Shown: positions 1 to 5,048, numbered from the stretch's first letter. The stretch: DNA of 6,729 nt from DATLOJ01 sp035536315 (GCA_035536315.1 DATLOJ010000068.1:1-6729), one strand, 5' to 3'. Numbers and translations: made by a program. Notes: generated from the letters alone by a model not told the origin.

Positions 1-670
1 TCCTGTCGGCCTCCTCTTGCGCACGCTCGGCCTCTCGTGAAGCGGTCGCGGCCACCGTGTCCGACTCCTTTGCAAGCGCTTCTAGCTCGGCGATCTTCTG
101 TCTGATGTCTGCTGCGCGCTTCTCCAACTTTGGGTCTGGCCGGTCGGCGTGCGCTCGCTCGGGAATCGCAAAGTTGAACCCTTCCTCCTGCGGCTCGGGC
201 TCTTTTGAGAGCGTGCCCGACAGGATCGATTCCTTCACGGAAGGGTCGGACGCGATGCCGTAGAGGCTTCGCGCAATCTTCTCCCGGAGTCCCGCCGCAC
301 TCGAGTGCCCGGCGCGCTGGAGGTGCTTTTCCGCGGCGTCGACGATCTGCGCTATCAGGTCATGCCGTGCAGATGTGGCTTCCCTCACTTCCGCGGGCCC
401 GGCCCCCTTCTCGAGAGCACGCCGGACGCGCTCTTCTGCCTCGATGAGCCATTCGATCTGTTTGGCGTTTCGATCAGCGAGCTGGTTGAGCGCCCAAGCG
501 ACAACCGTCGGCTTTCGCAACTTCGAGACGCTGGTTGCTTCTTCCTTGCGGCCTTCCGAGCGAAGCTGTTTGACCAGCCCGTCGCGCTCCTTTGTGAACT
601 GGTCGATAGGAAGCTGGTAGAGCGCCCTCGCCTTCCCCTCGAACTCTTGCCGGTCGCTCATCTCGCTCAT
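1..670 (-). CDS. Uncharacterised actinobacterial protein, N-terminal part (C-terminus off the window)
   Basis: The minus strand is open from an ATG at 670 to the left edge (223 codons, no stop), so the protein is C-terminally incomplete. It begins MSEMSDRQEFEGKARALYQL, followed by PIDQFTKERDGLVKQLR (residues 21-37) and KLRKPTVVAWALNQLADRN (50-68). This Leu-Tyr-x-Leu-Pro / F-x-x-x-R-D / LRKPxxxAWxxNxL pattern is one I associate with actinobacterial hypothetical proteins of unknown function. Residues 70-223 are charged, Ala/Glu/Arg-rich and probably helical, with a likely coiled coil from about 180 onward. No signal peptide or membrane segment is visible, so it is presumably cytoplasmic. A second in-frame ATG lies at 661. 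Neither start has a good Shine-Dalgarno; an AT-rich TATATA lies just upstream of 670. tRNA-His lies upstream on the same strand. Its function is unknown. That it is coding is well supported by the coherent composition and the conserved-looking motifs. Confidence 0.8.
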   Translation of the reverse strand, partial: MSEMSDRQEFEGKARALYQLPIDQFTKERDGLVKQLRSEGRKEEATSVSKLRKPTVVAWALNQLADRNAKQIEWLIEAEERVRRALEKGAGPAEVREATSARHDLIAQIVDAAEKHLQRAGHSSAAGLREKIARSLYGIASDPSVKESILSGTLSKEPEPQEEGFNFAIPERAHADRPDPKLEKRAADIRQKIAELEALAKESDTVAATASREAERAQEEADR

Positions 671-683
671 TGGTTATATAGGT

Positions 684-706
684 AAGAGAAAGCCGAGCTG
701 CCCGGC
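684..706 (-). terminator. Hairpin plus T-rich tail after tRNA-His
   Basis: Read on the minus strand, GCCGGG-CAG-CTCGGC (706 down to 692) forms a 6-bp stem with one G·U pair and a 3-nt loop. It is followed directly by TTTCTCTT (691-684). This is a plausible intrinsic terminator for the tRNA-His transcript. It ends only 14 nt before the ATG of the downstream unknown gene, so it could instead attenuate read-through into that gene. Confidence 0.5.
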
Positions 707-747
707 ACTCCAGGATTGTCGAGGGACGCACGGCTTGATTTTCCTAG

Positions 748-822
748 GGTGACCGAGGGGACTTGAACCCCCGACGTCCTGGACCACAACCAGGTGCTCT
801 ACCATGCTGAGCTACGGCCACC
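748..822 (-). tRNA. tRNA-His (anticodon GUG)
   Basis: The minus strand folds as a full cloverleaf. The acceptor stem is GTGGCCG/CGGTCAC, the D arm is GCTC…GAGC, and the anticodon stem CCTGG/CCAGG encloses loop TTGTGGT with anticodon GTG. The T arm is GGGGG-TTCAAGT-CCCCT. The extra 5' G at position -1 (base 822) faces discriminator C73 (base 748), which is the histidine identity pair. The 3' CCA is not encoded (CTA follows C73). It lies upstream of the unknown gene at 1-670 and is divergent from the oxidase gene. Confidence 0.96.
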
Positions 823-840
823 ATGTGTGCTGCAGCTCCA

Positions 841-846
841 ATGGTA
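841..846 (-). promoter_or_regulatory. Candidate -10 box of tRNA-His
   Basis: TACCAT on the minus strand fits the actinobacterial TANNNT -10 pattern. It would start transcription near 834, about 12 nt before the tRNA 5' end. No good -35 is visible; that region falls inside the dyad at 851-877. The 8-mer TACCATTG recurs upstream of tRNA-Gly. Confidence 0.35.
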
Positions 847-850
847 ACCG

Positions 851-877
851 CCGGACGGGGTCCGCGGTCCCGTCCGG
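851..877. promoter_or_regulatory. Perfect 9+9 bp dyad, candidate operator between divergent promoters
   Basis: CCGGACGGG, nine bases, then CCCGTCCGG form an exact inverted repeat. It directly abuts the plus-strand -10 candidate TAGCCT (878-883) and lies 4 bp from the minus-strand -10 candidate of tRNA-His (841-846). If the oxidase transcript starts at its ATG, the dyad covers about -39 to -13 and is not transcribed in that direction. It is therefore more likely a protein-binding site than an RNA terminator. Nothing coding ends nearby that would need a terminator. Confidence 0.5.
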
Positions 878-883
878 TAGCCT
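878..883 (+). promoter_or_regulatory. Candidate -10 box for a leaderless oxidase mRNA
   Basis: TAGCCT matches TANNNT and is followed by exactly six bases and then the A of the ATG at 890. That is the geometry of leaderless actinobacterial transcripts that start at the initiation codon. It fits the lack of a Shine-Dalgarno upstream of 890. Confidence 0.45.
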
Positions 884-889
884 CGCCCC

Positions 890-2104
890 ATGAGGAGCGG
901 AGCGGACGTAGTCGTAGTCGGTGGCGGAATCATCGGTTGCTCGGTGGCAGCGGAGCTCGCGGCCCAAGGCGCCGACGTGCTTCTCCTGGAGCGAGCCGAG
1001 ATAGCGCATGGGGCGTCGGGCAGAAACCACGGCCTGCTCTTTTATCCGCAGATGCACCAGACTGAGCCTCTTTATCGCGCCTCTTTCGAAACATACCGGC
1101 AACTTCGAGACGAATCCGCGCTGGACATCTCCTTCGACGAAAAGGCCCGGGGGTTCATCATCCTCGTTGCCTCGGACCAGGAGTGGGATGCCGCCGAGAG
1201 GGAAGCCCGGGTGTGTGCCGAAGGTGGCGTGAAGATCACCAGGCTCGAACGTGAAGAGCTCCTCAAAGTCGAGCCCAACGTCGCCGATCACCACATCGGG
1301 GGTTGGTTCATCGAAGATGGATACAGGCTCGATCCTGCCGCTCTCACACTATCGATGGCTCTGCGCGCGCGACGGGTCGGGGCGGAAGTCGTGACACACA
1401 CGGACGTAAAACAAATCATCGTCGAAAAGAGCCGGGTGGTCGGCGTGGCAACTGACGAGGGTGTGATCGAGGCTCGTGTGGTCGTCGACGCCGCCGGACC
1501 ATGGGCTCCTAAGCTCGCGCGGTCGGCCGGAGTCGATCTTCCAATCATCGGGGCCAGGGGATGGCTGCTACTCACCAAGGCGATCCCGCCGGTTGGTAAT
1601 CATCTACTCGAATCGTCCGGCTGGCATCTGACTGCGGGTGATTCCGGCCCCCCACATGTGACGGTCGCCGAGTACGCAGATGGCGAGCACCGCGGAAGCC
1701 AGCAGATCGGTCTTTTGATTCAGCAGAACAAGACCGGCCATGTCCTTCTTGGTGGATCCCGGCTATCCAGCATGCAAGAAGAGCCTGAAGGTCATGAGGT
1801 GACACTCGAGATCGCAAAACGCGCAGTCCATGCGATGCCGCTGCTGGCCGATGTTCCCATCGCAACGGTTTGGTCAGGAGTCCGCCCGATGAGCAAGGAT
1901 GCGCTTCCTTTGATTGGGTGGCTGAGTCCGATAGATGGACTATTCGTTGCAGGAGGACACGGGGGCCAGGGGATCATGCTTGGCGCAGGTTCCGGCAAGC
2001 TTGCTGCGCAGATGATTGCGGCCGGCGGGACGGGCAAGCTCGAAGGGGCGGTTGAGTTTTTAGCCGAGCCAGGTTTGTTCGACCCTCTGCGTGAGGCTTT
2101 GTGA
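890..2104 (+). CDS. FAD-dependent oxidoreductase, DAO (amine/amino-acid oxidase) family
   Basis: A 404-residue flavoprotein of the D-amino-acid-oxidase superfamily (Pfam DAO type: glycine/sarcosine oxidase, D-amino-acid or hydroxyproline dehydrogenase). These enzymes oxidise the C-N bond of a small amine or amino acid in the cytoplasm. The N-terminus carries the dinucleotide-binding GxGxxG (G11, G13, G16) with an acidic E34 closing the Rossmann βαβ unit, then GASGRNHG (41-48), the usual flavin-contacting loop. VVDAAGPWAP (198-207) and the C-terminal WSGVRPMSKDALPLIG (328-343) plus GGHGGQGIMLG (355-365) are further family FAD-binding signatures. Length is normal and the frame intact. No leader peptide is seen. 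The ATG at 890 is the only sensible start because everything before it would cut the Rossmann motif short or extend into non-coding DNA. It has no upstream Shine-Dalgarno and is probably leaderless. The substrate cannot be told from sequence. It is a single gene; the next plus-strand gene is 300 bp away. Confidence 0.93.
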   Translation: MRSGADVVVVGGGIIGCSVAAELAAQGADVLLLERAEIAHGASGRNHGLLFYPQMHQTEPLYRASFETYRQLRDESALDISFDEKARGFIILVASDQEWDAAEREARVCAEGGVKITRLEREELLKVEPNVADHHIGGWFIEDGYRLDPAALTLSMALRARRVGAEVVTHTDVKQIIVEKSRVVGVATDEGVIEARVVVDAAGPWAPKLARSAGVDLPIIGARGWLLLTKAIPPVGNHLLESSGWHLTAGDSGPPHVTVAEYADGEHRGSQQIGLLIQQNKTGHVLLGGSRLSSMQEEPEGHEVTLEIAKRAVHAMPLLADVPIATVWSGVRPMSKDALPLIGWLSPIDGLFVAGGHGGQGIMLGAGSGKLAAQMIAAGGTGKLEGAVEFLAEPGLFDPLREAL

Positions 2105-2273
2105 TCGAACCAGTTACTGGGCACATCTTGAAGTAATCGTTCTGGCCTGACCCTTATTTTTATCCCAGCGCGACGGCGGGAAATCGGAGCTAGTAGAGCA
2201 ACAAATACCCCCTCTGTCGGATTGCTCGCGCCTTCAAGACGGCGACCGTGTCCCTGCCCCCTGGAGAGATGGG

Positions 2274-2313
2274 GTGGCTGCACTCCGAAGTTTTCGTGGC
2301 TGCACCATTAAGT
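2274..2313 (+). repeat. Tandem direct repeat GTGGCTGCAC-N4-AAGT, 22-bp period
   Basis: Two copies, at 2274-2291 and 2296-2313, share the exact 10-mer GTGGCTGCAC and a following AAGT with the same 4-base spacing (14 of 14 fixed positions). The start-to-start distance of 22 bp is about two helical turns, so both copies face the same side of the DNA. They lie 11 bp upstream of a candidate -35 and about 92 bp before the start codon of the first secreted-protein gene, the usual place for an activator or response-regulator site. Confidence 0.6.
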
Positions 2314-2324
2314 GAGCAGGGCTC

Positions 2325-2353
2325 TTGCGGTTGATTAGTCGCATGAATAAACA
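2325..2353 (+). promoter_or_regulatory. Weak candidate promoter of the secreted-protein pair
   Basis: TTGCGG (2325-2330), a 17-base spacer, and TAAACA (2348-2353). Spacing is ideal but each hexamer is a modest match. It would give a 5' leader of about 45 nt. Weak basal elements just downstream of a tandem repeat would suit an activator-dependent promoter. Confidence 0.25.
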
Positions 2354-2404
2354 CTCGAATCGGCCTTGAAGAAATCACGGCTGTTCGACGACAGGAGGGG
2401 CGCC

Positions 2405-3355
2405 ATGGATACAGTTCAGCGAACAAACCTCAGCTCAATTGGTCCGAGAGTGCTTGCAGTGGTGATGATTCCAATCATCCTCCTGGCTCTCTCTTCGACT
2501 GCGGAAGCGGGCAAGCCTGCGGGGTCCGGTGCCAAGTCCGCGGATTTGGGGGTTCAGTCGTCCACCGACCGGCGGAACTACGTCGTAGGACAGGAAACGG
2601 CCATCAACGTCTTGGCCTACAGCAACGATGCAAATCCGGCCGGCTCCGTCAAAGTGACGATTGCTCTGTCCGACCATCTCGAAGTTATCCAGGTGGGTGG
2701 GGGATCAGTTTCGTGCTCAGGAACCAGCAGCATCGTTTGCAGTATCGGAAACTTCACGCCCTTCCAGAGAACAGACATTCCTCTGCTAGTCCGCTCCACG
2801 GCTGCTGGATGGCCGGTGGTGACGACATCGATCGAGTCGGCGACGACGGACCCGTTTCTAGGAAACAACAACCACTACTTGTCGTTCACGAGCTTCGAGG
2901 CAACTCCTCTGCCGCTAAACCTCGAATGTCAGAGCAACTACGTCACCTGCCAAATCGCGCTCAACCTTCCCACCACCACAACGGTGCGCCTGGGGCTGCA
3001 GACCCAAAATGGGTTTTACGGCGACCTTCGAATGGCAGTGGCTCCGTATCTACAAGCCGGGACGAGCGCATCGTTTGACGCCGTTGGCGTCTCAGGCACC
3101 GTGACTCCTGCAGACACGACCGTCACTCTTCCTGCGGGGCCGTATCTGATGACGATCAGCTGCTGCAGGGGAGGTGTCCGGACGGAACCAAGGTGGATAC
3201 CTCAGGTCGGTGACCCGAACAGTCGCACGTGCCTTCCCCATGTGGCCACCTTGGGAAGCAAATGCATCCCCAGGGGAGTCGGCGGCAGTTATGTGCCGGG
3301 GAGATCGGTGCGTGCTGGCAGCGGGTACTTCAGCGGATCTGCGACGGCTTCCTAG
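2405..3355 (+). CDS. Secreted DUF11-like protein with eight cysteines (paralogue 1)
   Basis: A 316-residue exported protein of unknown function. The start is ATG 2405: AGGAGG at 2393-2398 lies 6 nt before it, while the longer TTG-initiated reading from 2366 has no such site and would put charged residues before the signal peptide. Residues 1-35 form a signal peptide with a hydrophobic core at about 15-31 and an AEA|GKP cleavage site. Residues about 46-160 resemble a DUF11-type β-sandwich repeat: DLGVQ…VGQETAINV, a GGGSVSC…VCSIGNF segment, and a NNNHYL end. A C-terminal half (about 168-316) of unknown fold follows. The eight cysteines (104, 112, 175, 182, 253, 254, 276, 287) fall into four near pairs, suggesting disulfides outside the cell. 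No membrane anchor or sorting signal follows. The next gene, a diverged paralogue, starts 33 bp later. Possible roles are adhesin, envelope or secreted binding protein; none can be shown from sequence. Confidence 0.82.
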   Translation: MDTVQRTNLSSIGPRVLAVVMIPIILLALSSTAEAGKPAGSGAKSADLGVQSSTDRRNYVVGQETAINVLAYSNDANPAGSVKVTIALSDHLEVIQVGGGSVSCSGTSSIVCSIGNFTPFQRTDIPLLVRSTAAGWPVVTTSIESATTDPFLGNNNHYLSFTSFEATPLPLNLECQSNYVTCQIALNLPTTTTVRLGLQTQNGFYGDLRMAVAPYLQAGTSASFDAVGVSGTVTPADTTVTLPAGPYLMTISCCRGGVRTEPRWIPQVGDPNSRTCLPHVATLGSKCIPRGVGGSYVPGRSVRAGSGYFSGSATAS

Positions 3356-3375
3356 AAGACAAACGATCTCAATTT

Positions 3376-3381
3376 AAGGAG
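3376..3381 (+). promoter_or_regulatory. Ribosome-binding site of paralogue 2
   Basis: AAGGAG, 7 nt before ATG 3389. This strong site fixes the start of the second gene and argues that it was recently translated despite the internal stop. Confidence 0.75.
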
Positions 3382-3628
3382 TCACACAATGAGAAAGACC
3401 TTGATTGCAGGGCTTGTGGTAACCCTGATTGTTGGGCCGGGCGAAGCCTTCGCAGCCAAGCCCTGGGCAGGGCCTCGTCAAGAGACCGTCGACCTCGGGG
3501 TAACGCAAACCGGCACTCCGTCGACCGCAATCGTGGGTGAGACTGTGACGTTCACTAGCGTTGTCACGAACCCGGGCCCCATCACTGCTAGCAACATCGA
3601 CTTTGAGTTCACCTGGTGGGGGGCAATG

Positions 3629-3631
3629 TAG
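3629..3631 (+). other. In-frame amber codon (TAG) inside the DUF11-like domain
   Basis: The codon follows GCA ATG and is followed by CTG GTT. It falls inside the domain, between strands that align with paralogue 1, where the tentatively matched residue is Glu 93. One change from CAG, GAG, AAG or TGG would create it. A G6 run at 3618-3623 lies five bases before it, but a slip there would leave the correct downstream frame, so a simple indel does not explain the stop. Confidence 0.85.
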
Positions 3632-3691
3632 CTGGTTGGCCACACCATCGACAGAGGAAGTTGTCAGGAAGAGACGAAGTGGACGGAACTC

Positions 3692-4327
3692 ATGTGCAGT
3701 GTGACTACACTTTCGAAAGGTCAGAAAGCCACCCTGTCGGTAATTGTGCGAGTTGTGGAGTCTGCGCACGCGCCCGTGCCCACCTACGCCGCCGCATGGT
3801 CCGATGAAACGGATAGCAATCCCGACGACAACCATGTCTACCTTTACACGACGGTCCTCGCTGACCCGAACGCCCCCCTTGCGCGCTGCGCCGGGGTGGC
3901 CAACGGAACCATCAGAGTGACTTGTAGTGACTGGTTTCAGATGCCGGATGGAGGGCAGGCCCACATGAATCTGGAGCCGGCTCCAGATTTCTCGGGGGTC
4001 CTGAGTGCCCAGGTGATCGAAAACTTTTGTGACTGGACCGACTCTTGTCGGGAGATCAGGGGGACTTTTGTAAATGGGACTCTTGTCCGGGGAACCCAGA
4101 GTCTCGTCGTGGGTGTGGGTTACGCGCAGTTCCCCCAGTCGTACGAGTTTCAGGTGATCGCAGCCCCGCTGGAAACAGTCAGCGCAAGGGTTCCACCCAT
4201 ATGCCGAGGGATCTTTATGGGGACCGGAATGGGATTTGAAGTGTGCACGCCGTCGGCTGGAACCGGTAGCCACAACACAGGCACCGCGGCGGTCGGTTCA
4301 TTCCAAGGAACTCTCATAAAGATCTAA
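3692..4327 (+). CDS. Downstream fragment of paralogue 2, possible reinitiated product
   Basis: This is the first in-frame ATG after the amber codon and gives 211 residues beginning MCSVTTLSKG. There is no good ribosome-binding site before it. The product would lack the signal peptide, half of the DUF11-like domain and the cysteine (C92 of the full frame) that would pair with its first cysteine. It is therefore unlikely to be functional alone. It is listed because an automatic gene caller may report it separately. Confidence 0.3.
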   Translation: MCSVTTLSKGQKATLSVIVRVVESAHAPVPTYAAAWSDETDSNPDDNHVYLYTTVLADPNAPLARCAGVANGTIRVTCSDWFQMPDGGQAHMNLEPAPDFSGVLSAQVIENFCDWTDSCREIRGTFVNGTLVRGTQSLVVGVGYAQFPQSYEFQVIAAPLETVSARVPPICRGIFMGTGMGFEVCTPSAGTGSHNTGTAAVGSFQGTLIKI

Positions 4328-4338
4328 ATCAAGAATCG

Positions 4339-4355
4339 CGGCCGGCCAACGGCCG
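4339..4355. terminator. Inverted repeat between converging transcripts
   Basis: CGGCCG, five bases, CGGCCG: a perfect 6-bp stem 11 bp after the stop of paralogue 2 and 4 bp beyond the 3' end of tRNA-Arg. It lacks a T-run on the plus strand. On the minus strand it is followed by a mildly T-rich stretch (CGATTCTTGATTT). The location suits a shared terminator. Confidence 0.4.
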
Positions 4356-4359
4356 AAAG

Positions 4360-4433
4360 TGCGCCCGGGAGGACTCGAACCCCCAACCTGCCGGGTAGAA
4401 GCCGGCTGCTCTATCCAGTTGAGCTACGAGCGC
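4360..4433 (-). tRNA. tRNA-Arg (anticodon UCU)
   Basis: Full cloverleaf on the minus strand. The acceptor is GCGCTCG/CGGGCGC with one T·G pair, the D arm is GCTC…GAGC, and the anticodon stem GCCGG/CCGGC has loop CTTCTAC (anticodon TCT). The T arm is GGGGG-TTCGAGT-CCTCC and the discriminator is A. CCA is not encoded. It reads AGA codons, which are rare in GC-rich genomes. It lies downstream of the surface-protein gene on the same strand, with a TACACT -10 candidate at 4443-4448. Confidence 0.95.
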
Positions 4434-4442
4434 GTGAGTACC

Positions 4443-4448
4443 AGTGTA
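4443..4448 (-). promoter_or_regulatory. Candidate -10 box of tRNA-Arg
   Basis: TACACT on the minus strand fits TANNNT and would start transcription a few bases before the tRNA 5' end at 4433. It directly abuts the inverted repeat at 4449-4466. No clear -35 is seen. Confidence 0.3.
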
Positions 4449-4466
4449 GAGGCGAGTGGTCGCCTC
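4449..4466 (-). terminator. Perfect 7-bp stem, 4-base loop, after the surface-protein gene
   Basis: GAGGCGA-GTGG-TCGCCTC is an exact inverted repeat lying 7 bp beyond the TAA of the minus-strand surface-protein gene. It has no T-run, so it would be an actinobacterial-style hairpin terminator. Because it also abuts the candidate -10 of tRNA-Arg, a DNA-binding role is possible. Confidence 0.45.
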
Positions 4467-4473
4467 GAAGACT

Positions 4474-4998
4474 TTACGCCTGGGGTCTGCGGATCCTTCT
4501 AAACAGGAAGAGGCCCACCAGAAGCGGAATGATGCCTGCGGCCCCCGCCAAAGCCGGAGGGCCGGTCACGGCTACGCCGGTCGAGTCGACTCCGGCGGCT
4601 CCTGGAGAAACGACTGGTGATGCGCTCGCCACAGGTGAGGGGGTGGGGGCCGGAGATGCCTGGCCGCCCGCAGCCGAGCTTCCAGAGGTTGGGCTGGCCT
4701 GACCGCCAAAGGGGCTGGCCGTTCCCGCAGAGGTGGGGCTGGCTCCTGCCGTTGGCGTGCCGCCGGTGGCTCCCGAGTTCGTACCGGGTGAAGTAGCCAA
4801 AGGCGAAGGCGTGGTGGTGCCAAACGGTGAGGCGTCGGTGGCTCCGGGGGAGCCGGCAGGGCTGTTGATGATGTCCTCGTCTGTGGGGGTAGCACTCGGC
4901 ACGTCGGCCGATCGGTCACCGTCTGCGAATGCCAGAACAATGCCCGTGACAAGCGTCACAGCTATAAGTACGGCAAGAATCGCCCGTCCGGTCATCAT
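4474..4998 (-). CDS. Pro/Ser/Thr/Ala-rich surface protein with LAxTG-like (VAVTG) sorting signal
   Basis: A 174-residue, probably wall-anchored protein. Residues 6-24 are a hydrophobic export signal with a likely AFA|DG cleavage site after residue 25. Residues 30-140 are low-complexity and dominated by Ser, Pro, Thr, Ala and Gly, with recurring ASPFG, GGQASP and TPSP units and no cysteines. This is the composition of a stalk that spans the cell wall and could be O-glycosylated. The C-terminus has the sortase-substrate layout: VAVTG (142-146), a hydrophobic segment (about 147-166), then RRIRR (167-171). VAVTG resembles the LAxTG motif used by class E sortases of high-GC actinobacteria, with Val for Leu. 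Two adjacent ATGs (4998, 4995) are possible starts. AGGGAG at 5005-5000 is better spaced for the second, which would remove one residue. There is no folded domain, so it may be a spacer, an adhesive or a wall-structure protein. Without the tail motif it would be called a membrane protein. Confidence 0.78.
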   Translation of the reverse strand: MMTGRAILAVLIAVTLVTGIVLAFADGDRSADVPSATPTDEDIINSPAGSPGATDASPFGTTTPSPLATSPGTNSGATGGTPTAGASPTSAGTASPFGGQASPTSGSSAAGGQASPAPTPSPVASASPVVSPGAAGVDSTGVAVTGPPALAGAAGIIPLLVGLFLFRRIRRPQA

Positions 4999-5048
4999 GC
5001 TCCCTAAGTTCTAAGTGCGCTCAACCCCGGCAAGTCACCGGAGGCCGA

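Larger units (their letters stand above)
2105..2404. other. 300-bp intergenic region between the oxidase and the secreted-protein pair
   Basis: No convincing gene on either strand. Near the oxidase stop a weak stem (CCAG-TTACT at 2110-2118 against AGTAA at 2132-2136 and CTGG at 2142-2145) precedes a T-rich tract at 2154-2162 and might terminate the oxidase mRNA. Further on are the tandem direct repeats at 2274-2313, a weak -35/-10 pair at 2325-2353, and the strong ribosome-binding site at 2393-2398. I checked for a c-di-GMP-type riboswitch and saw no matching core. Confidence 0.5.
3389..4327 (+). pseudogene. Secreted DUF11-like protein (paralogue 2), interrupted by an in-frame amber codon
   Basis: One continuous 312-codon frame broken only by TAG at codon 81 (3629-3631). 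The pieces 3389-3631 (80 aa) and 3692-4327 (211 aa) are in the same frame, and the 20 codons between them continue the fold (LVGHTIDRGSC…). The N-terminus is a signal peptide with an AFA|AKP cleavage site. Residues 34-135 form a DUF11-like domain: DLGVTQ, VGETVTFTSVVTNPGP, RGSC, MCSV, and a closing DSNPDDNHVYL. A cysteine-bearing C-terminal half follows. Paralogue 1 aligns along much of its length: KP after the signal, DLGV, VG(Q/E), GS-C, (V/M)CS(I/V), LLVR/VIVR, N-H-YL, and a C-terminal CxP…FxG. Read through, it too has eight cysteines (92, 103, 167, 179, 214, 220, 272, 286). It ends in TAA. The state could be a recent nonsense mutation, a sequencing error or stop read-through. UAG ends two other genes here, so genome-wide reassignment is unlikely. 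Confidence 0.72.

Noticed and set aside
1792..2283. Minus-strand open frame of 163 codons over the oxidase 3' end and intergenic region
   Set aside because: It overlaps the well-supported oxidase, shows no recognisable motif and no good start site.
2207..2404. c-di-GMP or other known riboswitch in the leader of paralogue 1
   Set aside because: A GCACTCCG stretch and local hairpins caught attention, but the conserved core and tetraloop-receptor elements are absent.
2366..2404. TTG start at 2366 for paralogue 1
   Set aside because: It has no ribosome-binding site and adds a charged stretch before the signal peptide, whereas ATG 2405 has AGGAGG at 6-nt spacing.
3616..3807. Frameshift by slippage at the G6 run 3618-3623 as the cause of the broken gene
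   Set aside because: The frame on both sides of the stop is the same, and the peptide just after the stop (RGSC…MCSV) fits the paralogue in that frame. A slip would need a second compensating indel within about 20 codons.
3374..4273. Uninterrupted 299-codon antisense frame covering paralogue 2
   Set aside because: Its codons are the exact reverse complements of the plus-strand codons, so it stays open simply because the plus gene avoids TTA, CTA and TCA. It has no signal, motif or ribosome-binding site, and its composition is rich in His, Arg, Pro and Cys, as expected of a shadow.
3389..4327. Amber codon decoded as pyrrolysine or genome-wide UAG reassignment
   Set aside because: Paralogue 1 and the M20 peptidase both end in TAG at natural C-termini, so UAG acts as a normal stop here, and no pyl genes are visible.
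748..4433. Genomic island bounded by tRNA-His and tRNA-Arg
   Set aside because: No integrase, no transposase, and no copy of either tRNA 3' end elsewhere in the window. The similarity between the two tRNA T arms is ordinary.
4563..4910. DNA-level tandem repeats or CRISPR-like array in the surface-protein gene
   Set aside because: The repetition is at protein level (short Ser/Pro/Thr units) with irregular DNA spacing and no constant repeat-spacer pattern.
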